This document shows, piece after piece, positions 35,539 through 44,685 of a stretch of DNA of 64,000 nt. Origin of the DNA: an uncultured Pontibacter sp. (GTDB lineage: Bacteria > Bacteroidota > Bacteroidia > Cytophagales > Hymenobacteraceae); NCBI RefSeq assembly GCF_947499215.1, contig NZ_CANMNI010000002.1:1178001-1242000 (forward strand). Direction: 5' to 3'. Both the position numbers and the translations under genes were made by a program. The notes under the pieces are model-generated. The model was given only the letters and a program-made list of their open reading frames with translations. It was not told the DNA's origin and did not search any database. Numbering within the stretch: position 1 is the first letter of the stretch; each line of letters begins with the position of its first letter.

Positions 35539-37914
35539 TTAGCGGCCACTGAAATTCAGCGGAAGTTTCACGCGGAACAGTAGCATGCTGCCCATGTCGT
35601 CAGTAAAGTACCGGAGTCGGTTCAGGTAGTCGCGATAGGCGGTGTTGAGCAGGTTAGTGCCCGTAATGCCCAGCTCCACCGGCTGTTTGCCGATGCGTAC
35701 CGTCGTGCCGGCCTCCAAGCTAAGCAGGAAGTAGTCTGCCGGCGGGTCCATCGGGTCGAAGTCGCCCTTGGTAGGCACTCTGGTCTGCTCGGCCACATAA
35801 GTGCCGCCCAGCGCAAAGTAGGTGTCGGTCAGGTTGCCTATACCTGCCAGCTTGCCTGGCTCGTAGCGGAGCACGTTCCTATACCTGTCGGCGGGCACCC
35901 AGATCAGGTGGTCATCCAAATTGCGGTTGATTCCCCGCACAATGGAAGTTCGCGACTCAAGCAACAGCTTGGGTGAAAACCTGTATTCCAAGTCCAGATC
36001 CGCCCCGCGCATAATCGCATCGGTCTGCCGGTACTCAAATGTCAGGAAAGCCCCGCTGATGGTGAGGGTCGGTCTGTCGGGCAGCGGCACCAAGTAAATG
36101 TAGTTGTTGATGTAATTGTTGTACAGGGTAAGCTTGCCGTTCAGGCGCGGGTTGCCATAGTAAGTCACCGAGCCCTCCAAGTTGTAGGCCTGCTCCGCAT
36201 TCAGGTTGCGGTCGCCGATCTCGTAGCTGGCCGTGCCATGGTGAATGCCATCGCTGAACAGTTCGTTAGCTCCCGGTGCCCGCCACGCCGAGGTCGCGCT
36301 CAGCCCGAAAGTCAGGTGGTAACCCACATCGTACAAAGCCCCCAACGTACCGGACATGTTGTGGAACTGGTACTCCGGACGGATAACGTCATTGTTTCGC
36401 TCCCGCTTCGTAATGTTGAGCTTTTTGTAATCGTAGCGAACCCCGCCCTCCAGCTGCAGTTTGTCCTTGCGCCACGTCTCGGTCACAAAGGCGCCAGATG
36501 TGAAATTGCGGAAGTACGGAATGAAGTAGCGGCCCCCGTAGGTGTTGTTCTGGTAAATAGTCGTGATACCTGCAGAACCTGTAAAGTTACCCACTGGTGC
36601 ATGCTCCCATATCGCCTCAGCTATCTGGGTGGTAATGGCCAGCGAAAGCTGCGGGTTATTGCCCGTGAAGCGGTGCGTGTCATACTCCTCCCGCAGGTTA
36701 CGCTGCAAACCGTACACCAACTCCAGCCTGCCCGCATTGCCCGTGTTCATAAAAGCCTTGGCTTTGAGCAGGTGGTGCGTCACGTCTTGGTAAGGCCGCT
36801 CAATGGTGTAGCTGAAGTCCTCGCGGATCTGCAAAGGTCGCTCGCGCTCTATGGCGGCATAAAGGTCCGTAATATTGCCGACGTGGGCGGCTCTCAATAT
36901 ACCCAGCTTCGTGTTAAACTGGCTATAGAATACCTCCGTTCCGTAGTTTTCTTTCTTATACCCAAGTGCTGCCGAGAAATTCATTTCTTGGAAGCCAGTG
37001 TTGTGCATGTAGTAATCTGCCGTTCGGGCATTGCCAGCACGCTTGGCCGTACCTTGCAGGCGCCAGCTGAAAGGCGATTGGCTTGTCGGCTTGCCTTCCA
37101 ACGTCGCCGAAACGCCTCCTTGGTAGTTGTTGGTCGAGCCCAGCAGGTTCAGTTCGCCGGTTACGCCAGCCGAGTCAGGCAGGGCCCTCGGCTCTACGAT
37201 CACTACACCGCCGATGGCATCAGCGCCGTAGCGCACGCCGGCCGCTCCTTTCACTACTTTCATCTCAGACGCTACAAAAGGATCGATCTCGGGAGCATGT
37301 TCCGTACCCCATTGCTGCCCCTCGTGACGCACACCGTTGTTGAGCAGCAGGATGCGGTTACCGTGCAAACCGTGAATCACCGGCTTGGAGATGGTAGGGC
37401 CAGTCTGAATAGTAGAAACACCCGACAGGTTTCTGAGCGACTCCGCCAGCGAAAGGCCGCGGGTAGCCTCCAGTTCCCTGCCCGAAAGCGAAGCGCTGGA
37501 CTGCGCCTCTTCCGTCAAGCGGTTGCCCGTGATTTCTACCACGCTCAGCTGCCGCGCATCGATGTGCAGCGTCAGGTTACGCACTGTGGAAGTCGTCATC
37601 CTCACAGAAGGCTGCTCCGGCGTGTACCCGATGTAGGTGATCTTCAGCGTATAGCTTCCACGGCACAAATGGTGGAAGTGGTAGTTTCCGTACTCATCCG
37701 ATAAGGTGGCACGCTGCAGCTCTTCTATGTAAATAGTCGCGCCGATGAGTGGCTCACGGGTATCGTGATCCAGCACCTTGCCCGAAAGCGTCAGGCCGCA
37801 GTCCTGCTCCGGATCGTCGCCGTCCGTGAACATTTGCCCCTGCGCTAAGGCCGGGCCGACCGCTAACAGCAGCAGCCACGCCAGCAGCGTGTTAAAAAAA
37901 ATGGTTTTGAACAC
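35539..37914 (-). CDS. TonB-dependent receptor, probable metal uptake
   Basis: About 791 residues from a GTG at 37914. An ATG at 38007 is in frame, but only the GTG start puts MFKTIFFNTLLAWLLLLAVGPALAQ at the N-terminus as a signal peptide. A carboxypeptidase-like domain follows (SGKVLDHDTREPLIGATIYIEELQ), then a plug (EITGNRLTEEAQSSASLSGRELEATRG and GVRHEGQQWGTEHAPEIDPF) and a beta-barrel. It imports a ligand across the outer membrane with TonB energy. The His-rich gene upstream and His-rich lipoprotein downstream suggest zinc or another metal; no regulator is seen. Confidence 0.85.
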   Translation of the reverse strand: MFKTIFFNTLLAWLLLLAVGPALAQGQMFTDGDDPEQDCGLTLSGKVLDHDTREPLIGATIYIEELQRATLSDEYGNYHFHHLCRGSYTLKITYIGYTPEQPSVRMTTSTVRNLTLHIDARQLSVVEITGNRLTEEAQSSASLSGRELEATRGLSLAESLRNLSGVSTIQTGPTISKPVIHGLHGNRILLLNNGVRHEGQQWGTEHAPEIDPFVASEMKVVKGAAGVRYGADAIGGVVIVEPRALPDSAGVTGELNLLGSTNNYQGGVSATLEGKPTSQSPFSWRLQGTAKRAGNARTADYYMHNTGFQEMNFSAALGYKKENYGTEVFYSQFNTKLGILRAAHVGNITDLYAAIERERPLQIREDFSYTIERPYQDVTHHLLKAKAFMNTGNAGRLELVYGLQRNLREEYDTHRFTGNNPQLSLAITTQIAEAIWEHAPVGNFTGSAGITTIYQNNTYGGRYFIPYFRNFTSGAFVTETWRKDKLQLEGGVRYDYKKLNITKRERNNDVIRPEYQFHNMSGTLGALYDVGYHLTFGLSATSAWRAPGANELFSDGIHHGTASYEIGDRNLNAEQAYNLEGSVTYYGNPRLNGKLTLYNNYINNYIYLVPLPDRPTLTISGAFLTFEYRQTDAIMRGADLDLEYRFSPKLLLESRTSIVRGINRNLDDHLIWVPADRYRNVLRYEPGKLAGIGNLTDTYFALGGTYVAEQTRVPTKGDFDPMDPPADYFLLSLEAGTTVRIGKQPVELGITGTNLLNTAYRDYLNRLRYFTDDMGSMLLFRVKLPLNFSGR

Positions 37915-38082
37915 TGTATAGGTATAAGGTATAGTAAGCACCACACACCATGATTGCAAAAAAAGGCAACCGCAGGTATAGGACTCACGCAGGTCAATAA
38001 AAAACAATGGTAAACCAGACAGCAGTGCACGAAAGCCAACAAGGGCAATGGGTATGCTAAGCTGATTTAAAGGGATAGGAAA

Positions 38083-38412
38083 TTAAGCCACGGCAGGCGG
38101 GCCGCGCAGCGTTAGGCGTGCATTTGAAGAAAATGCCAGATTATCGGTATACCGTGCGGTATGCTCCGGCAAAAAGGAAGGCTCTTGGAAGGTATAGACT
38201 TCGGTTGCGCTTTGGTAAGGCGCTCCAAACAGGTCTTCGACCGGACAGTGATTGTGTTTCTTCTCGACATGCGCCTTGTTATGGTCGCCTACTAAGTGGC
38301 TATGCTCGGTATGGGCATGGCTATGCAGACTGAGCAGTAACTGGTCCGGCACCATGGCACGCGTGAACAGCAACAGCAGAAAGAGGGCGATATATGTCGT
38401 GAAACGGTACAC
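38083..38412 (-). CDS. His-rich exported protein (first gene of the metal locus)
   Basis: 109 residues. N-terminal membrane or signal segment (YIALFLLLLFTRAMV), then a cluster HSHAHTEHSH, HNKAHVEKKHNHCPVED with many His and one Cys, then a tail of low complexity (RLTLRGPPAVA). The composition suggests metal binding. It is upstream of the TonB receptor gene in the same direction with a 168-base gap, and a possible -7 box lies 20 bases upstream. Related small His-rich proteins occur next to TonB receptors in Bacteroidota, as I recall. Coding is plausible but not proven. Confidence 0.6.
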   Translation of the reverse strand: MYRFTTYIALFLLLLFTRAMVPDQLLLSLHSHAHTEHSHLVGDHNKAHVEKKHNHCPVEDLFGAPYQSATEVYTFQEPSFLPEHTARYTDNLAFSSNARLTLRGPPAVA

Positions 38413-38729
38413 CTATAGTCGGTCAATCAAAACAAAGATAATCGTTTTTTAAACATTGTTGCATTTACAAACAAACAATTCGCCTGTTCTGGTTCGCGCA
38501 TGTGGCGAACAGATAGGAAGAATCATGCCAAAACAACAAGTTTTATACCTGTGTGATGCTTAACGTGCAAGGTATAGCAGATGTTTTCTGACAACCTGTC
38601 ACAAATGCGTTGCTTCTGCACCTGTGGAACAGGATTTGAAAGCGCTTGAGCAGGAAAACCACTGTCCTATTCAAGGCACTGATTTCGAAGACATCACTTA
38701 TTAAAATATAGATTTTAAAAGTATAGCAC
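38413..38729. other. Divergent intergenic region between the His-rich gene and htpG
   Basis: 317 bases without a supported gene. Minus strand TATCTTTG (38440-38433) matches TAnnTTTG, 20 bases before the His-rich gene. Two AGGTATA/TATACCT copies (near 38545 and 38570) lie inside. I found no clear promoter for htpG and no CIRCE-like element. Confidence 0.5.
38433..38440 (-). promoter_or_regulatory. Possible -7 box of the metal locus
   Basis: Minus strand TATCTTTG, exact TAnnTTTG, placed for a leader of about 15 bases before the ATG at 38412. No good -33 TTG at the usual distance. Confidence 0.4.
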
Positions 38730-40553
38730 ATGGAAGAAAGAGGTAATATTTCGATTCACACCGAAAACATTTTCCCGATTATCAAGAAGTTCCTTTACTC
38801 CGACCACGAGATTTTTCTGCGTGAGCTCGTGAGTAATGCCGTGGACGCCACCCAGAAAATGAAGCGCCTGTCCGCCATCGGTGAGTACAAAGGCGATTTG
38901 GGTGAGCTGAAAGTGGTAGTGAAGGTAGACAAAGATGCCCGCACGATCACGATTTCTGACAATGGTATCGGTATGACGGCCGAGGAAATCAAGAAATACA
39001 TTAACCAGATTGCCTTTTCGGGCGCATCTGAGTTCTTGGAGCATTACAAAGACGCCGGTGAGCAGAACCAAATCATCGGTCAGTTCGGTCTGGGCTTCTA
39101 CTCGGCCTTCATGGTGGCCGACCGTGTGGAGATCGTTACCAAATCTTACAAAGACGAAACTGAGTCAGCGCACTGGACCTGCGACGGCAGCACAGAGTTT
39201 GCAATCGCCCCGGCGCATAAAGAAGACCGTGGCACGAACGTGATTTTGAACGTGGCTTCCGATTCAGAGGAATTCTTGGAGACAGCCCGCATCCGTACCA
39301 TTCTTGACAAATACTGCAAGTTCCTGCCGGTGCCGGTGGAGTTCGAGGGCGAGGTCATCAACAACCCGAACCCGATCTGGACCAAGCAGCCGTCTGAATT
39401 GACCGACGAGGATTACAAGAACTTCTACAAAGAGCTGTACCCATTCTCAGAGGCCCCATTGTTCTGGATTCACCTGAACGTGGACTATCCGTTCAACCTG
39501 ACAGGTATACTCTACTTCCCGAAACTGAAAAACGACTTCGAGATACAGCGTAACAAGATCCAGCTATATTCCCGTCAGGTGTTCATTACCGACGAAGTGA
39601 AGGACGTGGTGCCGGAGTTCCTGATGTTGCTGCACGGCGTGATCGACTCGCCGGACATTCCACTGAATGTGAGCCGCTCTTTCCTACAGGCTGACTCCAG
39701 CGTTAAGAAAATCAACACCTACATCACGAAGAAGGTGGCTGACAAGCTGAACGATATCTTCAAGAAAGACCGCACAGCTTTTGAGACCAACTGGGAGGAC
39801 ATCAACGTGTTCGTGAAGTACGGCATGCTGAGCGACGACAAGTTCTATGAGAAAGCCAAAGACTTTGTGCTCTTGCAGAACACCGAAGGCAAGTACTATA
39901 CCTTGGAGGAGTACAAGGCATTGACCCAAGCCAACCAGACCGACAAGAACGGTCAGCTGGTATTGCTCTATACCACCGATGCCGACAAGCAGCACGCTTT
40001 TGTGGAGTCAGCCCATAACCGCACCTACGACGTGCTAAAGCTAGACTCTGTCATTGACAGCCACTTTATCGGTATGCTGGAGCAGAAACTTGAGAAAACG
40101 ACCTTGAAGCGTGTGGACTCTGAAACGATCGGCAAACTGATCGAAAAAGACGAGGCCAAAGACAGTGTGCTGAACGACACCGAAAAAGAAGACTTGAAGA
40201 AGATCTACGAGGCTGCTATCAACAACCAGAACATGATGGTTGAAGTGGCCCCGATGGCTCCGGACGATGCCCCGGTGATCATCACGCTGCCGGAATTCAT
40301 GCGCCGCATGAAGGACATGAGTAAAGCCGGCGGTGGCGGTATGATGTTCATGGGTAACATGCCAGATACCTACAACGTGACCATCAATGCGAACCACAGC
40401 ATCAACCAGCGCATACTCAAGGCGAAGGATGACAACAAGGAGCGCATTGCCCGTCAGGCCTTTGATTTGGCATTGTTGTCGCAGAATATGTTGTCCGGCT
40501 CAGCCCTGACTGCCTTCGTGAAGCGCAGCGTGGACCTGATCGATAAAGAATAG
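38730..40553 (+). CDS. htpG: Hsp90-family chaperone HtpG
   Basis: 607 residues, a typical bacterial Hsp90 length. The ATP lid and Bergerat fold motifs are clear: ELVSNAVDATQK, ISDNGIGM and GQFGLGFYSAFMVAD; the middle domain has NVSRSFLQAD with the catalytic Arg. It helps fold or activate client proteins in the cytosol, with ATP. It stands alone, with a terminator after it. G/C-ending codons are strongly favoured, as expected for an abundant protein. Confidence 0.97.
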   Translation: MEERGNISIHTENIFPIIKKFLYSDHEIFLRELVSNAVDATQKMKRLSAIGEYKGDLGELKVVVKVDKDARTITISDNGIGMTAEEIKKYINQIAFSGASEFLEHYKDAGEQNQIIGQFGLGFYSAFMVADRVEIVTKSYKDETESAHWTCDGSTEFAIAPAHKEDRGTNVILNVASDSEEFLETARIRTILDKYCKFLPVPVEFEGEVINNPNPIWTKQPSELTDEDYKNFYKELYPFSEAPLFWIHLNVDYPFNLTGILYFPKLKNDFEIQRNKIQLYSRQVFITDEVKDVVPEFLMLLHGVIDSPDIPLNVSRSFLQADSSVKKINTYITKKVADKLNDIFKKDRTAFETNWEDINVFVKYGMLSDDKFYEKAKDFVLLQNTEGKYYTLEEYKALTQANQTDKNGQLVLLYTTDADKQHAFVESAHNRTYDVLKLDSVIDSHFIGMLEQKLEKTTLKRVDSETIGKLIEKDEAKDSVLNDTEKEDLKKIYEAAINNQNMMVEVAPMAPDDAPVIITLPEFMRRMKDMSKAGGGGMMFMGNMPDTYNVTINANHSINQRILKAKDDNKERIARQAFDLALLSQNMLSGSALTAFVKRSVDLIDKE

Positions 40554-40583
40554 CATTGCTTTTCATAATTATACTTAAAGCAT

Positions 40584-40614
40584 AAAAGCGGCACCCGGCT
40601 GGGTGTCGCTTTTT
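40584..40614 (+). terminator. Intrinsic terminator after htpG
   Basis: Stem AAAAGCGGCACCC / GGGTGTCGCTTTT (one G-T pair), 4-base loop, T run at the end. Confidence 0.88.
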
Positions 40615-40777
40615 GCTTTAGGGTAGCCTTACTTGTGAACTAAGCCGCCCGACGAAAAGTTATATTGGCTAAACTCATTGGCGGGTTGGCCGGTATATGA
40701 ATTTTAAGCATATTTACGTTGCTTAGAAAAGGTTCTGTCCATTCACCATTCAAAGCGCATTGATTCAAACTTATACC

Positions 40778-41677
40778 ATGAAGCACTTTCTTCATCTTGT
40801 CTGGCTTGGTTTATTGCTGGTTGTGGGGCTTGCAGGCTGCAAACCGAACGCTTACAACAGCGACTATAACCTGACCCGCGCCGCCCTGAAGCAGAGTGCC
40901 AAAGCTGAGGCCATCGCTTTGGCGGATACGGCCAAGCCATCGATGGAGACCGGTGAGGCTGAAGAGGTAGAAGAGAAACATCAGAAAAAACGCAAGAGAA
41001 AAGCTGACAAGCGCTATTTCATGGGCGATAGAGTGTCGCGTGGCTTTGTGAAGTCCGGTGGCCGCGGTGACCGTGAAGTGGTAGAAACCTTTAGCTACTT
41101 GGTAGAGCACAAAGAACCGGATCCTTACGCTCCTGAGAAGTTCTATTACGACATCAAAAAGCGTAAGCTCTACAAAACCCGAAATGAGGTAGACCCCGAT
41201 CAACATAAGGTGCTACATGGCGCTTATAAAAAGGAATTGGGAGGCGAAGTAGTAGAAGAAGGCTATTTCTTTGTCGGCACGAAGCACCTGCGCTGGGAAC
41301 GCTACAACCGCAACGGCATTCTGTTATCCAAAGAGCATTTCGAAAAAGGCTTCCTGCGCGATGCCGTGGTGACCTACTATGAAGGCACCAAGAAAATAAA
41401 AGAAGTTATACCTTACGCCTATGGTGAGGTACAGGGCACGTACTACCGCTTCTACGAGAACGGGCAACTGGAATGGACCGGTCAGTATCAGAAAGGCCGC
41501 AAAGTAGGCGTCTGGGTCAAGCATTTCGATTTCAGAGCCCGTCGCCAGTACGAGTACCAGTATCCTAAAACGCCTTACGAGCCCGCCATGGAGCCATACC
41601 TTGTGAAGCAGTACGACCGACACGGCACCCTGATTTTCGAAAAGGACAAGCTGGACAAACGGGCCTCGGCACGTTAA
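40778..41677 (+). CDS. Lipoprotein with MORN-like repeats (YwqK-type)
   Basis: 299 residues from the ATG at 40778. Lipobox LAGC (Cys 21). After a Lys/Glu-rich linker (EEVEEKHQKKRKRKADKR) come repeated sheets such as YNRNGILLSKEHFEKGFLRD, YENGQLEWTGQYQKGRKVGVW and YDRHGTLIFE, which match the MORN-variant repeats of 'YwqK antitoxin' family proteins. The antitoxin name is not supported here, since no toxin gene is next to it. TACGTTGC near 40720 may be a -10-like element. It converges with yraN; the ends overlap by four bases. Confidence 0.8.
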   Translation: MKHFLHLVWLGLLLVVGLAGCKPNAYNSDYNLTRAALKQSAKAEAIALADTAKPSMETGEAEEVEEKHQKKRKRKADKRYFMGDRVSRGFVKSGGRGDREVVETFSYLVEHKEPDPYAPEKFYYDIKKRKLYKTRNEVDPDQHKVLHGAYKKELGGEVVEEGYFFVGTKHLRWERYNRNGILLSKEHFEKGFLRDAVVTYYEGTKKIKEVIPYAYGEVQGTYYRFYENGQLEWTGQYQKGRKVGVWVKHFDFRARRQYEYQYPKTPYEPAMEPYLVKQYDRHGTLIFEKDKLDKRASAR

Positions 41678-42036
41678 TGAAAAGCGTCTTCGATGTGAAA
41701 CAGCTCCGGCGGGTTCGTCATGGTGATCGCGATAATATCAAACCGGATGTCCTCCTGCCAGCCTGCTTTTTGAATGTAAGAATCAGCCGCGTTAAGGATC
41801 ATGCGCTGTTTTCGACGGTTGACAAACTCCTCCGGGTAGCCAAAATGGTCATTGGTTCGGGTTTTCACTTCCACAAACACCAGTAAATCGTCTTTGCGGG
41901 CAATGATATCGATCTCAGCCTTTCCCATGCGGAGGTTACGCTGCAGAATGCGATAGCCTTTTTCGCGCAGGTGGTCGGTGGCGAGGTCCTCGCCGTTGAA
42001 TCCGGTAGAAAGATGTGGGGCTTGTGGTGTCGTCAT
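41674..42036 (-). CDS. YraN family endonuclease-like protein (UPF0102)
   Basis: 120 residues, standard YraN length. GFNGEDLATDHLREKGY, then AEIDIIARKDDLLVFVEVKTR carry the E-x-D-x-V-E-V-K nuclease core of the Holliday-junction-resolvase-like fold. Biological role is not known. The gene is opposite to lipB across 265 bases that hold four copies of AGGTATA/TATACCT. Confidence 0.93.
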   Translation of the reverse strand: MTTPQAPHLSTGFNGEDLATDHLREKGYRILQRNLRMGKAEIDIIARKDDLLVFVEVKTRTNDHFGYPEEFVNRRKQRMILNAADSYIQKAGWQEDIRFDIIAITMTNPPELFHIEDAFH

Positions 42037-42301
42037 AAACTGGCTTTCCTTGCCTTAAACTAAAAAGCATCTATCGGGGTTTTCTCTTGAAGGTATAGCC
42101 AATAGGTATAGCGCCCTGTTTGCGTATGCCCCCTAACAGCAGTATCTTTGAGGAAATTTGGTGAAAGCGAGTTGTTTAACTCCGCTATACCTTGATGATG
42201 AACCAGCTTAGCATTGGTTAAACACATGTTTCAGGACAGCTGCAGGTATAAAGTCTTACGCCTGACGGCTTGATGCTTGTGTCAATTTCAAAAGAAACAA
42301 C

Positions 42302-43018
42302 GTGGTACAGAACAAAACGATAAAGTTTGAGCACTTGGGTCTGATCGACTACAAAGAGGCGTGGGACTATCAGGATAAGCTTTTTACGGGTATTCTGGAT
42401 ATGAAGGCCAGCAACCGCAATGCAGAACCTGAAGCACAGCAGACGACCCCGAACTACCTGTTATTTTGCTCACACCCGCACGTGTATACCTTGGGCAAGA
42501 GCGGACATGAGTCCAATTTACTCATCAACGAAGCAGGGCTGAAGGCAAAAGGTGCCACGTTCTACAAGATCAACCGCGGTGGCGATATCACTTATCACGG
42601 CCCCGGTCAGATTGTGGGTTACCCTATTCTGGACTTGGACCACTTTTTCACGGACATACACAAGTACTTGCGCTTTCTGGAGGAGGCCATTATTCTGACC
42701 CTGAAAGACTACGGCCTAGAGGCCGGGCGCATAGCGGGCTTGACCGGTGTCTGGCTGGACCACGTGGAACAGAAGAACCCGCGCAAGATCTGTGCGATGG
42801 GCGTGAAGTGCAGCCGCTGGGTGACCATGCACGGCTTCGCCTTCAACATCAACACCGACTTAGACTATTTTAACAACATCGTGCCATGCGGCATCACCGA
42901 TAAACAGGTGACCTCATTGGCCAAAGAACTGGGCCGCGAATTGCCGATAGCGGAGGTGGAAGAAAAACTGCTGCGCCACCTATCGGAGCTTTTCGAGGCG
43001 ACTATCACAAAAGAGTAA
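42302..43018 (+). CDS. lipB: Octanoyltransferase LipB
   Basis: 238 residues starting at a GTG at 42302; no better ATG is in frame nearby. RGGDITYHGPGQIVGYPILDL holds the conserved Gly and His, and GVKCSRWVTMHGFAFN followed by PCGITDK give the Lys and Cys of the catalytic pair. It moves octanoyl groups from ACP to lipoyl domains of 2-oxoacid dehydrogenases. The next gene begins at the very next base, so the two are translated from one message. Confidence 0.95.
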   Translation: MVQNKTIKFEHLGLIDYKEAWDYQDKLFTGILDMKASNRNAEPEAQQTTPNYLLFCSHPHVYTLGKSGHESNLLINEAGLKAKGATFYKINRGGDITYHGPGQIVGYPILDLDHFFTDIHKYLRFLEEAIILTLKDYGLEAGRIAGLTGVWLDHVEQKNPRKICAMGVKCSRWVTMHGFAFNINTDLDYFNNIVPCGITDKQVTSLAKELGRELPIAEVEEKLLRHLSELFEATITKE

Positions 43019-43423
43019 ATGAAAAAAGATATTGATTTCACCCCGGTAGAAGGTGTGGCCGTTGCGATTGCCGCCACAGGCGATATTCCGGAAGAGCGTA
43101 CTTGGAACGTATACCTCATCAACTACAATAGCGTGGCGCTCGACAATGTGTTTGTTACATCCAAAGGCTATGGTATCATCAAAGATGAAGAGGTAAAGAC
43201 ATCGGTGCTGCGTCACATGTTTGAGCGTGTGGAGCCCAAGAGCTTTGTACAGGTAGAGGTGATCGATCCGTCGGTATTCAAGCTGAACAACGAATATTGG
43301 GTAAGCTATTACATTGACGGCAAGATCTATGACAAGCGCTTTGTCTTCGTGCCTGATTCCATCACCGAGGATCACCTCATCGACATTAGCATGCTCCAAA
43401 TGCAGGGTGTGCTGCATTCTTAA
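43019..43423 (+). CDS. Conserved small protein next to lipB (function unknown)
   Basis: 134 residues, beginning directly after the lipB stop. There is no signal or membrane segment. The pattern alternates short strands (WNVYLINYNSVALDNVFVTSKGYG, FVQVEVIDPSVFKLNNEYWVSYYIDGKIYDKRF), so a compact beta-sandwich is likely. I do not recognise a family. The fixed location after lipB suggests a link to lipoate metabolism, but this is inference only. The overlapping AGGTATA motif begins at its stop codon. Confidence 0.8.
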   Translation: MKKDIDFTPVEGVAVAIAATGDIPEERTWNVYLINYNSVALDNVFVTSKGYGIIKDEEVKTSVLRHMFERVEPKSFVQVEVIDPSVFKLNNEYWVSYYIDGKIYDKRFVFVPDSITEDHLIDISMLQMQGVLHS

Positions 43424-43453
43424 GGTATACATCCTGCTTACGATCCTCTGAAC

Positions 43454-44620
43454 GTGTTTTATATAAATCGCACAAGGTATAGCTTAGGACTGCTCCTGCT
43501 GTTTTTAGTGTTGGCGTGGCCCCTACGGGCGCAGGTGCTGCCACTCGAGCAGAAAAACACCCTAACCGGTGACTGGCAGGTATACGATGCCGGCTCAGGG
43601 GATCTTGTGCCCTATGCCGCCAATCTGCATACGGGGTATGCCGCCGTGCACCAGTGGGTCGCCATTGCCCCTACCAAGCCTTTTGTGATCGAGTTCACGG
43701 CAAAGAAAGACCTGTGTATCTTTCTCAACAATCAGTTGGTGTTTACCGCCGACTCCACCTCGTCCTACACCTTTGACCTTTCCTTATGGGGCAAAGAAGT
43801 GAAACCGGTTAACGGGCGGCACTTGCTCTCTGTGTGGCATCCGTCGCAGCAGCCGAATGTGGGCACCTTTCGGAACCGCGTGCAAACTGAGCTTAATAGT
43901 AACCCAGAAATGCAGGGGAGCTTCTCCGTTCGTTTGCGGGAGTACGTCAATCAGAACGCCTTTATCATCTTTATGCTTTTGATCGGCCTGCTCTACGGTG
44001 GGCTTAAAACGACATTCCCCTCCGATTTCCATGCTGTTTTTGGGCTGCAGTCTTTCTGGCGCACGAAGACGCTGGAAGAGGGGATTTTGACCAAGCCCCT
44101 TAGTACTTGGTCGAGTATGCTGTTCATTCTGGTCTTCTCGCTTTCGTTGGCCCTGCTCATTGCCGCCATCCACACCAATGTGCAGCACATCCGCATTTTC
44201 AACCGCCTGTTCCCCGTTTCGGAGTCAGCAATCACGACTAAGATTCTGTTCTATACTTTCGTGATTTTCTCGGTTATCCTGATAAAATACCTTTTCTTGA
44301 AAGTAATGGGTTACATTTTCGGGTTGGAGCAGATCGTTCAGCTTCAATTCGGTGAGTTTCTGCGTTCTCTGCTGTTTCTGGGCTTGTTTCTGCCAGTTAT
44401 CATGTTGCTTTATCTGGCCCTAAACCAAGCGGCCCCTGACACATTGCTCACCATTTCGAGCATGGCGGTGCTTTTAGTGCTGGTAATCACCATTGTTCGG
44501 GTGTTCGTGACAGTAAATAAGAAGACTTCTGTGATAAATTTGCATTTATTTTCTTACCTTTGCGCCACAGAAGTGATTCCGCTTGCCGTAATGCTAAAAT
44601 TCATCGTGTTTAACTTTTAA
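43454..44620 (+). CDS. DUF4271 family membrane protein
   Basis: 388 residues from a GTG at 43454. Signal-like N-terminus (SLGLLLLFLVLAWPLRAQ), a periplasmic region of about 130 residues, then about seven membrane segments from residue 170. The family is known only as DUF4271 and is usually beside hemD in Bacteroidota, as here (15 bases before the earliest hemD start). Function is unknown; it may be involved in a membrane process linked to tetrapyrrole or respiratory chains, but there is no direct sign. Confidence 0.82.
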   Translation: MFYINRTRYSLGLLLLFLVLAWPLRAQVLPLEQKNTLTGDWQVYDAGSGDLVPYAANLHTGYAAVHQWVAIAPTKPFVIEFTAKKDLCIFLNNQLVFTADSTSSYTFDLSLWGKEVKPVNGRHLLSVWHPSQQPNVGTFRNRVQTELNSNPEMQGSFSVRLREYVNQNAFIIFMLLIGLLYGGLKTTFPSDFHAVFGLQSFWRTKTLEEGILTKPLSTWSSMLFILVFSLSLALLIAAIHTNVQHIRIFNRLFPVSESAITTKILFYTFVIFSVILIKYLFLKVMGYIFGLEQIVQLQFGEFLRSLLFLGLFLPVIMLLYLALNQAAPDTLLTISSMAVLLVLVITIVRVFVTVNKKTSVINLHLFSYLCATEVIPLAVMLKFIVFNF

Positions 44621-44685
44621 AAACACAAATTTGCGTGACGAGCGGATGTGGCAGGTTACAATATTATAACAGACTACCGTACTCT

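Noticed and set aside
36238..37704. 488-codon open frame on the plus strand
   Set aside because: Antisense to the TonB-dependent receptor, whose domains are clear. The product has no recognisable motif and odd composition.
40778..41677. Toxin-antitoxin system suggested by the YwqK antitoxin name
   Set aside because: The name comes from the MORN-like repeats; no toxin gene is adjacent and the protein is a lipoprotein.
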